NCBI GenBank assembly: GCA_020162035.1 | Contig: JAIUNM010000009.1 | Coordinates: 62,001-126,000 of the forward strand | From: Bacteroidota bacterium | GTDB lineage: Bacteria > Bacteroidota > Bacteroidia > B-17B0 > Aurantibacillaceae | Length of the DNA: 64,000 nt | Reading direction: 5' to 3' | Program-made: the position numbers and the translations under genes | Part shown: one piece after another, positions 54,603 to 62,854 of the stretch | Layout: each line of letters opens with the position of its first letter | Numbering within the stretch: the first letter of the stretch is position 1 | The notes under the pieces: model-generated | The model's input: only the letters and a program-made list of their open reading frames with translations | What the model was told of the DNA's origin: nothing | The model's database searches: none

Positions 54603-56315
54603 TTAAATATTTTTCCAAGTTTTATAATTATTAGACTCTTCTTTAATTGAAAGTTTATAATTAGCGAAATAAGTTAACCCTTTTTTATCTTTAGAAAGAG
54701 TAATGTTTTTAACATTATCGGCACTATTTACAACCAAATTAATTTCATCAGTATCACTAAAATAATTTAACCATTGATTTAAATTGTTTTTAACTATAAT
54801 ATTATTAACGCTTATAATTTCATCACCTGCAAATAAACCAGCTTTCCAAGCAGGACTATAAGGCGCAACTAAAGTTATTTTATAAAAATGCCCAGCATCT
54901 ATTACTTTAAATCCAAAATTATTTTCACAAACATTTTGATTTGGTTTTTTATCGAAATTAATTCCTAAATACTCAAATGCAATTTTTAATCCAATTTCAA
55001 AATCATTTGCACCATAAACAAAATATGAGAAAAATTCTTCTAAATTATTTTCGCTAACCTCATTTACAAGGTTAACTATGTCTTTTTCGGTATAGCCTAT
55101 ATTTTTTTTACCAAATCTTTCATACAACAACACACATACATCGCGTAAAGATTTTTTATTGTTTGTTAGTTGCATAATTTTAGCATCTAACATAAAAGCA
55201 ATTAAATTGCCTTCATCATAAATACTAGTTTTTCTGTATGGTACACCAGGTATATAACCATCAAGCCATGTTTCTAAACTACTTGTTGCAACACTTAAGT
55301 TATATCGTCCAAAATTATGAAAGTGTTTTTGTAATCTTTCTTCAAGAGTTTTAAAATAATCGTCGTTATTAAAAACTCCTGAACTTAATAATAATTTATC
55401 GCCATAATAAGTTGTAAAACCTTCATAAACATAACCTGTTCGCGCATAATTTTCTGAATTGTAATTATATGGTAACATTTCAATTGGTCTTATAAATTTA
55501 ATATTCCATGTATGAAATAATTCGTGGCAACTTACACCTAAAACATCTTCGTATGTTTCGCCCGAATTAATAGCATAACCTGGCCCAATTGCTATTACTG
55601 TGTTTTTTTGGTGCTCAACCCCATGGTAAAATTTATGGTTAAGTATTTGAAAAATAAAATGGTATTCGCTTACAGGACAATCTCCCCAAAATTTAATCAT
55701 GGTTTCGGTAAAAGCAATAAAATCTTTTTTGTATAACTCCCAATTAGGTTTACAAATACCTATAAAATGCAAGTAGAATGTACAATTATTAATTTTATAA
55801 AAATCTGTTTGAATAAGTTCTGAAGCTACAAAAGGTGAATCAACTAATTCATCAAAATTATTTGCAGTAAGTATATTTCTATTTATTGAAAGAGATGAAG
55901 CAATTTTATAGGATTCAGGAATATTTAATTCAATAGTGTGTTTTACATTTTCAAAACCAACAACGCACATGCAACAATGCACAGGATTAATATATATTTG
56001 TTTTACGTCAGCAAAACAAGCACCCGCATTTAATTCGTTACAATAATAACTATAAGTAACTTTAATTTTTGATAAACCTAGTGTATTAATTTCCCAAGCA
56101 TCTTTATTTATTTTTAGGAAAGAAATTGGTTCATTTTTATCATTAAATACATCTACTCGTTTAATATTTTTGCTAAAGTTCCCTAGTTCATATCTTCCTG
56201 GCCTCCATGAGGGTAAAATTAATTGTAACTTATCGTGTTTTATATTTTCAATCGTTAAATCAATATAAACAAAGTGCGATGCTGGATTTTTTTGGTAAAA
56301 TAAATAGTGTAACAT
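54603..56315 (-). CDS. M61-family (glycyl aminopeptidase-like) peptidase with PDZ domain
   Basis: The 570-residue protein has an N-terminal beta domain (LPSWRPGRYELGNFSKNI). The gluzincin catalytic domain carries HELFHTW (HExxH, residues 264-268) and the third ligand Glu299 in YEGFTTYYGDK. A C-terminal PDZ domain (about 460-550; APYSPAWKAGLFAGDEIISVN) completes it. This is the M61 layout. No signal peptide is seen, so it may be cytoplasmic, unlike some exported homologues. It is first in the series with tex, the zinc-ribbon gene and aroE, and diverges from the TPR gene with 41 bp between start codons. Confidence 0.92.
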   Translation of the reverse strand: MLHYLFYQKNPASHFVYIDLTIENIKHDKLQLILPSWRPGRYELGNFSKNIKRVDVFNDKNEPISFLKINKDAWEINTLGLSKIKVTYSYYCNELNAGACFADVKQIYINPVHCCMCVVGFENVKHTIELNIPESYKIASSLSINRNILTANNFDELVDSPFVASELIQTDFYKINNCTFYLHFIGICKPNWELYKKDFIAFTETMIKFWGDCPVSEYHFIFQILNHKFYHGVEHQKNTVIAIGPGYAINSGETYEDVLGVSCHELFHTWNIKFIRPIEMLPYNYNSENYARTGYVYEGFTTYYGDKLLLSSGVFNNDDYFKTLEERLQKHFHNFGRYNLSVATSSLETWLDGYIPGVPYRKTSIYDEGNLIAFMLDAKIMQLTNNKKSLRDVCVLLYERFGKKNIGYTEKDIVNLVNEVSENNLEEFFSYFVYGANDFEIGLKIAFEYLGINFDKKPNQNVCENNFGFKVIDAGHFYKITLVAPYSPAWKAGLFAGDEIISVNNIIVKNNLNQWLNYFSDTDEINLVVNSADNVKNITLSKDKKGLTYFANYKLSIKEESNNYKTWKNI

Positions 56316-56356
56316 TTTAATAATAAATTTTAATAAATGTATATATTTACATCAAT

Positions 56357-57457
56357 ATGAAACGTATTATTTTTCTATTACTTATTGTTTTTTTATCAAA
56401 AATAAAAGCCCAAAGTTTTGATTCGTTATTATTAGAAGTTAATCAAATTAACCATGATTCTGACAAAATTAATTTGTTATATAAACAAGGTTTTGAAAAA
56501 AGAGCCATAAATCCACAATATAGTTACGATTGCGCAAAAACTGCTGAAAAAATTGCGCAACAATTAAGTTTACCATACTACACAGCTAAAGTTAATAATT
56601 TGTTAGGTATTTTATTTTACAGAAAAGGAGAATTTAAAAAAGCAATTACTTACCATTTAAATGCATTAAACTTAAGAACTATAATAAATGATAAAAAAGG
56701 AATTGGCTTAAGCTCAGCCAACTTAGGTAATGCTTATTCTGATTTAAAAAATTATTCATTAGCCGAAAAATATTATTTACAAGCGTTACAAATAAATAAC
56801 GAGTTAAAAGACATTACTCAAATTAGTAACTGTTTAATTAATTTAGGTTCACTTGCAGCAACTCAACGTAAAGATGATGTTGCTTTAGAATATTTTAATA
56901 CAACATTAGTTTCTGCTAAAGAAAATAATGACTACCATTTACAGGGTATTATTTTAAATAATATTGCTGTAATTAAAATGAATTTGGGGCTGTTTGATGA
57001 ATCTATTGGTTTAAGTTTTGATGCCATTAAAGCAAAAGATTTAAGCGATAATGAAATTGAAAAAGCAGATAGTTATTTAAATATAGCGTTAAGTTATTTG
57101 TTTTTAAAAGACTTTAAACAAACCGAAAAATACTTAATGACTTGCGATTCTATAATTACAAAGTATAATTATGTTAGCGCTAAACTTAATTATTTGCAAA
57201 TTAAACATCAATATTTAAATAACATTAAAGATTATCAAAACGCTTATCAAACACTTTTAAGGCACAACCAATTAAATGATAGTATTTTAATTGCAAATAG
57301 TGATGCGAAAATTGATAATGACTTTAATGAGTATATTTCTACTAAAGAGTTTAGCAAACCAGTTCAAAATTCAAAAACCGGTATTTATTGGTTTTTTGGA
57401 TGCATGATTTTAATGGCAATTATTTTATTTTTAATTATTTTAAAATTTAAACGATGA
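56357..57457 (+). CDS. Exported tetratricopeptide-repeat protein with C-terminal TM anchor
   Basis: The 366-residue protein has a signal peptide ([19 protein letters not shown]). About six TPR motifs follow (for example [20 protein letters not shown] and [20 protein letters not shown]). A C-terminal TM helix ([21 protein letters not shown], about 344-363) is followed by a short basic tail. This resembles the sensor half of TPR-type Bacteroidota signalling proteins but lacks any kinase or DNA-binding output domain. Its end overlaps the SUI1-like gene by 4 bp. It may be a truncated sensor or a scaffold. Confidence 0.82.
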   Translation: MKRIIFLLLIVFLSKIKAQSFDSLLLEVNQINHDSDKINLLYKQGFEKRAINPQYSYDCAKTAEKIAQQLSLPYYTAKVNNLLGILFYRKGEFKKAITYHLNALNLRTIINDKKGIGLSSANLGNAYSDLKNYSLAEKYYLQALQINNELKDITQISNCLINLGSLAATQRKDDVALEYFNTTLVSAKENNDYHLQGIILNNIAVIKMNLGLFDESIGLSFDAIKAKDLSDNEIEKADSYLNIALSYLFLKDFKQTEKYLMTCDSIITKYNYVSAKLNYLQIKHQYLNNIKDYQNAYQTLLRHNQLNDSILIANSDAKIDNDFNEYISTKEFSKPVQNSKTGIYWFFGCMILMAIILFLIILKFKR

Positions 57458-57795
57458 GTAAAAAAGAAAATAAAAGAATTAATGTTGTTTACAGCACAAA
57501 TCCAAACTACAACTACGAAAGCGAAGAAACAAATGAAGAAGAAACATTACCTAACCAACAACAGCAATTAAAAATTTATTTAGATAGATTAGGTGGTGGA
57601 AAAATGGTAACTAGAATTGATGGTTTTATTGGTAAGTTAGAAGATATTGAAACATTAGGGAAAAAACTTAAACAAAAATGTGGGGTTGGCGGAAGTATTA
57701 AAAACAATAGCATTTTAATACAAGGCGATCATAGAGAAAAAGTTTTAGATTTATTGCTTAAAGATAATTACAAAGCAAAAAAAGCAGGAGGTTAA
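57454..57795 (+). CDS. SUI1/eIF1-like translation factor (YciH family)
   Basis: The 113-residue protein has an acidic, disordered N-terminus and a SUI1 domain (about 38-113), with the core [12 protein letters not shown] and [20 protein letters not shown]. The latter loop contacts the ribosomal P site in eIF1. Bacterial homologues (YciH) influence start-codon fidelity but are not essential. The ATG overlaps the TPR gene by 4 bp. It is convergent with pssA. Confidence 0.9.
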   Translation: MSKKENKRINVVYSTNPNYNYESEETNEEETLPNQQQQLKIYLDRLGGGKMVTRIDGFIGKLEDIETLGKKLKQKCGVGGSIKNNSILIQGDHREKVLDLLLKDNYKAKKAGG

Positions 57796-57813
57796 AATTT
57801 TATTTAAACACGT

Positions 57814-58644
57814 TTAAACTGATTGGTTATTTTTTGTTTTATTAATCATATTATTTACAATAGATAAAACAATGTAAAGTAAAATAATTATTGGTATTGC
57901 AATAAATTTAAAACCAATAAATAAAATTAAACTAACTAAAATTAAAAGGTATCTAAAAAAATTATCTTTAAAACTATAATTTTTAAATTTTAAAGCAATT
58001 AATGGCAACTCAGCAATTAATAACAAACTAAAAATAACACACAATGTTGCTAATATAATTCTTGCCATTGATGCATAACTTTCTGCAACAATAAAACCAT
58101 CTATTCCATTTACACCTAAATACTCGCTTGCAAATTTTTGAAAGCTTGTAATATCACTTCCAATTATTAAAGGTATTGACGCGAAAAATATAGCATTTGC
58201 GGGGGTTGGTAAACCAATAAATGTATCTGTTTGCCTTGTATCATTATTAAATCTTGCTAAACGAATTGCTGAAAATACAGGAATAATTAGTGCCACATAA
58301 CTTAAGTTAGTAACTGCGTTTACTTTAGTATTGGTTATTGCCGAAAATAAAGTTGATAAATCTAAATGAATATTTAACGCATTAATTAATTTATACATCA
58401 TTAAGCCTGGCACAACCCCAAAGGTTACACAATCTGCCAAACTATCTAAATCTTTACCAATAGGCGAAGTTACTTTTAAAAGCCTTGCAACAAATCCATC
58501 AAAAAAATCAAAAACCAAAGCCATACCCACTAAATATGCTGCCCAATTTAAATCACCTTCATAAACTTTTATAATTGCCAAACAACCACACAATAAATTA
58601 CAACACGTTATTGCATTTGGTATATTTTTATAAATTTTACTCAT
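57814..58644 (-). CDS. pssA: CDP-diacylglycerol--serine O-phosphatidyltransferase
   Basis: The 276-residue membrane protein has the CDP-alcohol phosphotransferase signature D49-G50-x2-A53-R54-x8-G63-x3-D67-x3-D71 (from FFDGFVARLLKVTSPIGKDL). About seven hydrophobic segments surround it. It makes phosphatidylserine, the precursor of phosphatidylethanolamine, at the inner membrane. PssA rather than PgsA is favoured by the NIPNAITCCNLLCGCLAI start. It overlaps the aldo/keto reductase by 1 bp (TAATG). Last gene of the membrane protein - pdxA - AKR - pssA series. Confidence 0.92.
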   Translation of the reverse strand: MSKIYKNIPNAITCCNLLCGCLAIIKVYEGDLNWAAYLVGMALVFDFFDGFVARLLKVTSPIGKDLDSLADCVTFGVVPGLMMYKLINALNIHLDLSTLFSAITNTKVNAVTNLSYVALIIPVFSAIRLARFNNDTRQTDTFIGLPTPANAIFFASIPLIIGSDITSFQKFASEYLGVNGIDGFIVAESYASMARIILATLCVIFSLLLIAELPLIALKFKNYSFKDNFFRYLLILVSLILFIGFKFIAIPIIILLYIVLSIVNNMINKTKNNQSV

Positions 58645-59630
58645 TAATATTGCGGTTGTGTAGGTTGGTTATTTAAAATTAAATTAATTTTTCCATAAAT
58701 CTCATCAGTTAATTTTTCTAAAACATCTATTGAAGTTAATGTTTCTTTTAACTGTTCGGGCTTACTTGCTCCTAATATTGCTGTACTTACATTTTTGTTT
58801 TTTATACACCAAGCAATTGCTAACTTTGGTAAGCTTGTATTTAATTCGGAAGCAATTTTAGATAATTCATTAATTTTAGGAAAGCGTGAATCGTCTCCTA
58901 ATGTTTTTTCCTTTAACCATTCCATTCCTTCAATATGTAAACGATTATTTGTAGGTGTTGAACTGTTGTATTTCCCTGTTAACAACCCACTTGCCAACGG
59001 ACTCCAAATTGTTGTTCCTAAACCAAAATCTTTAAACAATAACAAATATTCTTTTTCAAGTTTAGTTCGTTCAAACATATTGTATTGTGGTTGCTCCATT
59101 GTTGGACCAATTAGATGATTTTTTTCAGCAAAATAAAAAGCTTGCATAATTTCATCAACGCTCCACTCACTTGTACCCCAATACAATATTTTGCCTTGCT
59201 GTATTAAATTGTTCATGGCCCAAACGGTTTCTTCAATAGGTGTGTTTTTATCAGGCCTATGACAAAAAAATAAATCTATATAATCTACTTGTAGTCTTTT
59301 TAAAGCTGCATTACATCCTTCAAAAATATGCTTACGCGATAATCCAATTTGGTTGGGTTTACCTTCTTCAAAACCAAAAAAAACTTTACTGCTTAAGCAA
59401 TAAGATGAACGAGCCCAAGTTTTTGATTTTAAAATTTTACCCATTACAATTTCTGATTTGCCTCGTGCATATATTTCTGCATTATCAAAAAAATTAACGC
59501 CTGCATCGTATGCCATACTTAATAAAGTATCAGCAACTTTATCATCTATTTGTTTACCAAAAGTTATCCAACTTCCAAAACTTAAAACACTTAATTGTAA
59601 GCCAGATTTTCCAAGTCTTCTGTATTCCAT
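58644..59630 (-). CDS. Aldo/keto reductase (Kv-beta-like)
   Basis: The 328-residue TIM-barrel protein starts MEYRRLGKSGLQLSVLSFGSW. The catalytic tetrad is Asp49 and Tyr54 (FFDNAEIYARG), Lys82 (LSSKVFF) and His124 (FFCHRPD). The NADPH-binding ILGASKPEQLKETL lies near the C-terminus. The sequence is closest to the potassium-channel beta-subunit-like/YghZ branch, which reduces aldehydes such as methylglyoxal. It overlaps pdxA and pssA by 1 bp each, so it is firmly in the operon. Its substrate is not known. Confidence 0.93.
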   Translation of the reverse strand: MEYRRLGKSGLQLSVLSFGSWITFGKQIDDKVADTLLSMAYDAGVNFFDNAEIYARGKSEIVMGKILKSKTWARSSYCLSSKVFFGFEEGKPNQIGLSRKHIFEGCNAALKRLQVDYIDLFFCHRPDKNTPIEETVWAMNNLIQQGKILYWGTSEWSVDEIMQAFYFAEKNHLIGPTMEQPQYNMFERTKLEKEYLLLFKDFGLGTTIWSPLASGLLTGKYNSSTPTNNRLHIEGMEWLKEKTLGDDSRFPKINELSKIASELNTSLPKLAIAWCIKNKNVSTAILGASKPEQLKETLTSIDVLEKLTDEIYGKINLILNNQPTQPQY

Positions 59631-60682
59631 TATCTTTCTTTTTTAATGTTAGAAAAAGGCAAAGGATTTGCGCTAATTTCACTATACATTTTACGTGCTT
59701 TAAACACATCTATTGCCATGTAAATGGCTTGTTTAAAAGATTGTTCGTTTGCTATACCTTTTCCTGCAATATCGTATGCGGTGCCATGGTCTGGACTTGT
59801 TCTTACTACATTTAGCCCTGCGGTGTAATTTACACCAGAGTTAAATGCAATAGTTTTAAATGGGATTAAACCTTGATCGTGATACATTGCTAATACAGCA
59901 TCAAATTGAGTGTATAATGAATTGCCAAAAAAACCATCAGCAGGATAAGGCCCATACACTAAAGCATTAATATCTAAAGACTGAATGGCATCACTAATTA
60001 TTTTATCCTCAGTGCCAATTGCTCCATTATCACCAGCGTGCGGGTTAAGTCCTAAAACTGCAATTTTTGGTTTTCTAATTCCAAAATCAACTAAAAGCGA
60101 TTGAGTAAGTTGCTTTATTTTATTTTGTATTAATTCTTTATTTAGTTTAGAAGCAACATCTTTAATTGGCAAATGCTCAGTAACTAATGCTACACGTAAC
60201 CCATTTTCAGAACATAACAACATTAAAGGATTACCATTAAATTTATTGCCTAAAAATTCTGTATGTCCTATAAAATTAAAATCATTTCTTTGAATATTTT
60301 TTTTATTTATAGGGGCCGTAACTAAAACATTTATTTTATTTTGTAGCAAAGCATTTGTAGCTTCATTTAACGAAACAAACGCATATTTTCCGCCTAACTC
60401 TGTTTGTTGCCCTGGCTCTATGGTTACTTCTTCTTCATAACAATTATACAAATTAACTTTTTTATGATTTATTTGATTTATATCTTTTAATAAATGAAAA
60501 TTTAAATCATCTAATCCAAGTAATTTTTTATAATAAGCAATTGTTTTTTGAGATGAAAATATTATAGGTGTGCATATTTCGGTAATTGCATGATCGGAAA
60601 ATGTTTTTAAAATTACCTCTAAGCCTACTCCATTAATATCGCCTTGAGAAATACCAATTATTATTTTTTGAGAATCGTTCAT
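59630..60682 (-). CDS. pdxA: 4-hydroxythreonine-4-phosphate dehydrogenase
   Basis: The 350-residue protein has the N-terminal GISQGDINGVGLEVILKTF, GHTEFLG, and the three metal-binding histidines His170 (VTEHLP), His215 (LNPHAGDNG) and His268 (AMYHDQGLIPFK), plus the C-terminal RTSPDHGTAYDIAGKG. It oxidises 4-phosphohydroxy-L-threonine with NAD in the DXP-dependent pyridoxal phosphate pathway. It follows the small membrane protein gene by 38 bp and overlaps the aldo/keto reductase by 1 bp. Confidence 0.95.
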   Translation of the reverse strand: MNDSQKIIIGISQGDINGVGLEVILKTFSDHAITEICTPIIFSSQKTIAYYKKLLGLDDLNFHLLKDINQINHKKVNLYNCYEEEVTIEPGQQTELGGKYAFVSLNEATNALLQNKINVLVTAPINKKNIQRNDFNFIGHTEFLGNKFNGNPLMLLCSENGLRVALVTEHLPIKDVASKLNKELIQNKIKQLTQSLLVDFGIRKPKIAVLGLNPHAGDNGAIGTEDKIISDAIQSLDINALVYGPYPADGFFGNSLYTQFDAVLAMYHDQGLIPFKTIAFNSGVNYTAGLNVVRTSPDHGTAYDIAGKGIANEQSFKQAIYMAIDVFKARKMYSEISANPLPFSNIKKER

Positions 60683-60720
60683 TTAATATATTGAATAGTT
60701 ACTAAAATTAAAAAAATTAT

Positions 60721-61164
60721 TTATATGTTAATTAATTTAATTTGATTTTTAATTTCGTTTAAAAGTAAATTTCGATGCGATGTTTTAATCCCTAATAAAC
60801 TAACTGTTTCTATATCTCCATCGTGATAAATTATTTTTAAACTTCCATTTTTAGCAATAGAAACATCTTTAAGGTCAACCAAATAAAATACTTTGTTAGA
60901 AAGTAAATGATTTTTAAATTCAATTCTATCTTTATACAAAAGAGCAAAGGGTGTTAAAAAAATCCATAACGTTTGAAACCCAAAAAATAATAAGGGCACA
61001 AATAAAAAAAACGAAAATGGATTCACTTCTGTAACATCAGCCTTTAAAACATTTATTTTAACTAACCAAAATAAAGCTCCGGTTAAAATAACATTACCCA
61101 TAATAAACAATAAATGTCTTTCAATATTGGTAATTACAACCTCTAATTCTTTTTGTTTTTTCAC
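60721..61164 (-). CDS. Small membrane protein, two TM helices and PH-like C-terminal domain
   Basis: With the GTG start at 61164 (MKKQKELEVVITNIERHLLF) the protein has 147 residues; a TTG at 61179 would add five residues and directly follows a stop codon. Two TM helices (about 18-37 and 52-75) precede a cytoplasmic beta-rich region (YKDRIEFKNHLLSNKVFYLV, LKDVSIAKNGSLKIIYHDGD) like the PH-like domain of small bacterial membrane proteins. Function is unknown. It is upstream of pdxA by 38 bp and may share its transcript. Confidence 0.6.
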   Translation of the reverse strand: MKKQKELEVVITNIERHLLFIMGNVILTGALFWLVKINVLKADVTEVNPFSFFLFVPLLFFGFQTLWIFLTPFALLYKDRIEFKNHLLSNKVFYLVDLKDVSIAKNGSLKIIYHDGDIETVSLLGIKTSHRNLLLNEIKNQIKLINI

Positions 61165-61332
61165 AACGTAAAGTTGCAATTAAAAACGTTACTATTCAAC
61201 ATTAATTACATGTTACTTAACTTTAAATGCAACCTTTATATGCAATATTATGTTAAAAAGTATAAACGGGTTTTGTAAAAAACATTATTTTATTATCTTG
61301 TAACCAATTATAAATGAACGATTATTAGAATT

Positions 61333-61338
61333 AAGGAG
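61333..61338 (+). promoter_or_regulatory. Shine-Dalgarno sequence (AAGGAG) before the transglycosylase
   Basis: AAGGAG lies 4 bp before the ATG at 61343. Strong Shine-Dalgarno sites are otherwise nearly absent from starts in this window, and here it decides the start codon. Confidence 0.6.
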
Positions 61339-61342
61339 AAGA

Positions 61343-62803
61343 ATGATAAATAAATTAAAATATAATTTTTTGTTAATTATAGTTGTATTTGCATTAAACA
61401 CAAATGGGCAAACTGTTGTGGTTGATGATCCTATTGCAGCTATGTTGGATAGTCTTCAAACAAAAAAAATGTTTGACTTTGCTTTTAATAAACCTGCTTT
61501 TCAAAAAAACAACAAATTTAAATATACACCAGATAGCGTTCCTAAGTTTGATGATTACACTTACCAAGCACGTTTAGCAAAGATAGATGCCCTTTCACCG
61601 TTTGATTTAGTGTATAATGAACATGTAAAAGGATTTATTAATTTATATGCTTATAGAAAACGAGAAGGAGTAAGTAGAATGATGGGGGTTGCACAATTGT
61701 ACTACCCAATGTTTGAAGAAGTTTTTGACAGATACAACATTCCTTTAGAGCTTAAACATTTAGCTGTTATTGAAAGTGCTTTAATACCTTACGCGCGTTC
61801 TAGAGCAGGCGCTATGGGGTTATGGCAATTTATGTATCCAACTGGTAAAATGTACGGTTTAAATGTAAGTTCTTATGTTGATGAGCGCTGCAACCCATAC
61901 AAAGCAACTGTTGCCGCTGCCGAATATTTAAAAAGTTTACATGATATGTTTGGCGATTGGCAAATGGTTTTAGCCGCATACAATGCAGGCCCAGGAACAA
62001 TTAGTAAAGCCATTAGAAGAAGTGGAGGTAAAAAAACCTATTGGGAAATAAGACCATATTTACCTATAGAAACACAAGGATATGTGCCAGCATTTATTGC
62101 TGCAAATTATGTAATGAATTATCATGCAGAGCATAATATTTACCCTGCTACACCTCGCAAAGCCTATTTTGAAGTGGATACTGTAGTTGTAAAAGAACAA
62201 ATGAGTTTTGACCAAATTGGGCAAGCTTTAGATATAAGTAACGAAGAGATTTTATATTTTAATCCTCAATATCGCAAAAATGTAATACCTGCAGGTGGAA
62301 ATATTTTATGTTTACCTAAAGATAAAATTGGGTTGTTTTTAACCAATGAACAAGGAATTTATGCCGCAATAAAATCGCAACAACAACATGGCGAAGTAAT
62401 TGAGAATATTGCTGAAATTAAAAAAACACACACTGTAAAATCTGGCGAAAAACTAAGTACAATTGCCAGAAAATATGGTGTAACCGTAGCAGATTTAAAG
62501 AGTTGGAATTATATAGGCAGAAAAGGTGTGCGCGCAGGTAAAAAATTAACTGTTTATGTTAGAGAAACAAAAACAGCAAGTCCTAAATTAGATGTAAATA
62601 CTGGTAACCAAATTGTTGCTGCTAAAAAAACCGATGATAAAAATTTAGCAAATAACGAAAAAAACATAACACATAAGGTTAAAAAAGGAGAATCTTTATT
62701 TAGTATATCTCAAAAATTTGGTGTAACCATTAACCAATTAAAAGAACTTAATAATTTAAAAGATAATAATTTAAGTTTAGGGCAAGAGTTAAAAATAAAG
62801 TGA
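61343..62803 (+). CDS. Lytic transglycosylase (MltD-like) with two LysM domains
   Basis: The 486-residue exported protein has a signal peptide (LLIIVVFALNTNGQ). The SLT domain (about 125-260) has catalytic Glu144 in KHLAVIESALIPYARSRAG, then GLWQFMYPTGKMYGL and MVLAAYNAGPGTISKAIRR. Two C-terminal LysM repeats (about 362-405 and 441-486; HTVKSGEKLSTIARKYGV and HKVKKGESLFSISQKFGV) bind glycan. It cleaves peptidoglycan to 1,6-anhydro products, probably at the periplasmic face of the outer membrane; no lipobox is seen. It has its own Shine-Dalgarno sequence and is convergent with a T9SS cargo gene. Confidence 0.95.
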   Translation: MINKLKYNFLLIIVVFALNTNGQTVVVDDPIAAMLDSLQTKKMFDFAFNKPAFQKNNKFKYTPDSVPKFDDYTYQARLAKIDALSPFDLVYNEHVKGFINLYAYRKREGVSRMMGVAQLYYPMFEEVFDRYNIPLELKHLAVIESALIPYARSRAGAMGLWQFMYPTGKMYGLNVSSYVDERCNPYKATVAAAEYLKSLHDMFGDWQMVLAAYNAGPGTISKAIRRSGGKKTYWEIRPYLPIETQGYVPAFIAANYVMNYHAEHNIYPATPRKAYFEVDTVVVKEQMSFDQIGQALDISNEEILYFNPQYRKNVIPAGGNILCLPKDKIGLFLTNEQGIYAAIKSQQQHGEVIENIAEIKKTHTVKSGEKLSTIARKYGVTVADLKSWNYIGRKGVRAGKKLTVYVRETKTASPKLDVNTGNQIVAAKKTDDKNLANNEKNITHKVKKGESLFSISQKFGVTINQLKELNNLKDNNLSLGQELKIK

Positions 62804-62854
62804 TTGTTTAATCTTAATTTTTTTTAATATATCTCGTGTGGGGGATTTTTTAAC

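Noticed and set aside
57803..57818. Palindrome TTTAAAC-AC-GTTTAAA between the SUI1-like gene and pssA
   Set aside because: Short, A+T-only apart from four bases, overlaps the pssA stop and lacks a clear T tract; expected by chance in DNA this A+T-rich.
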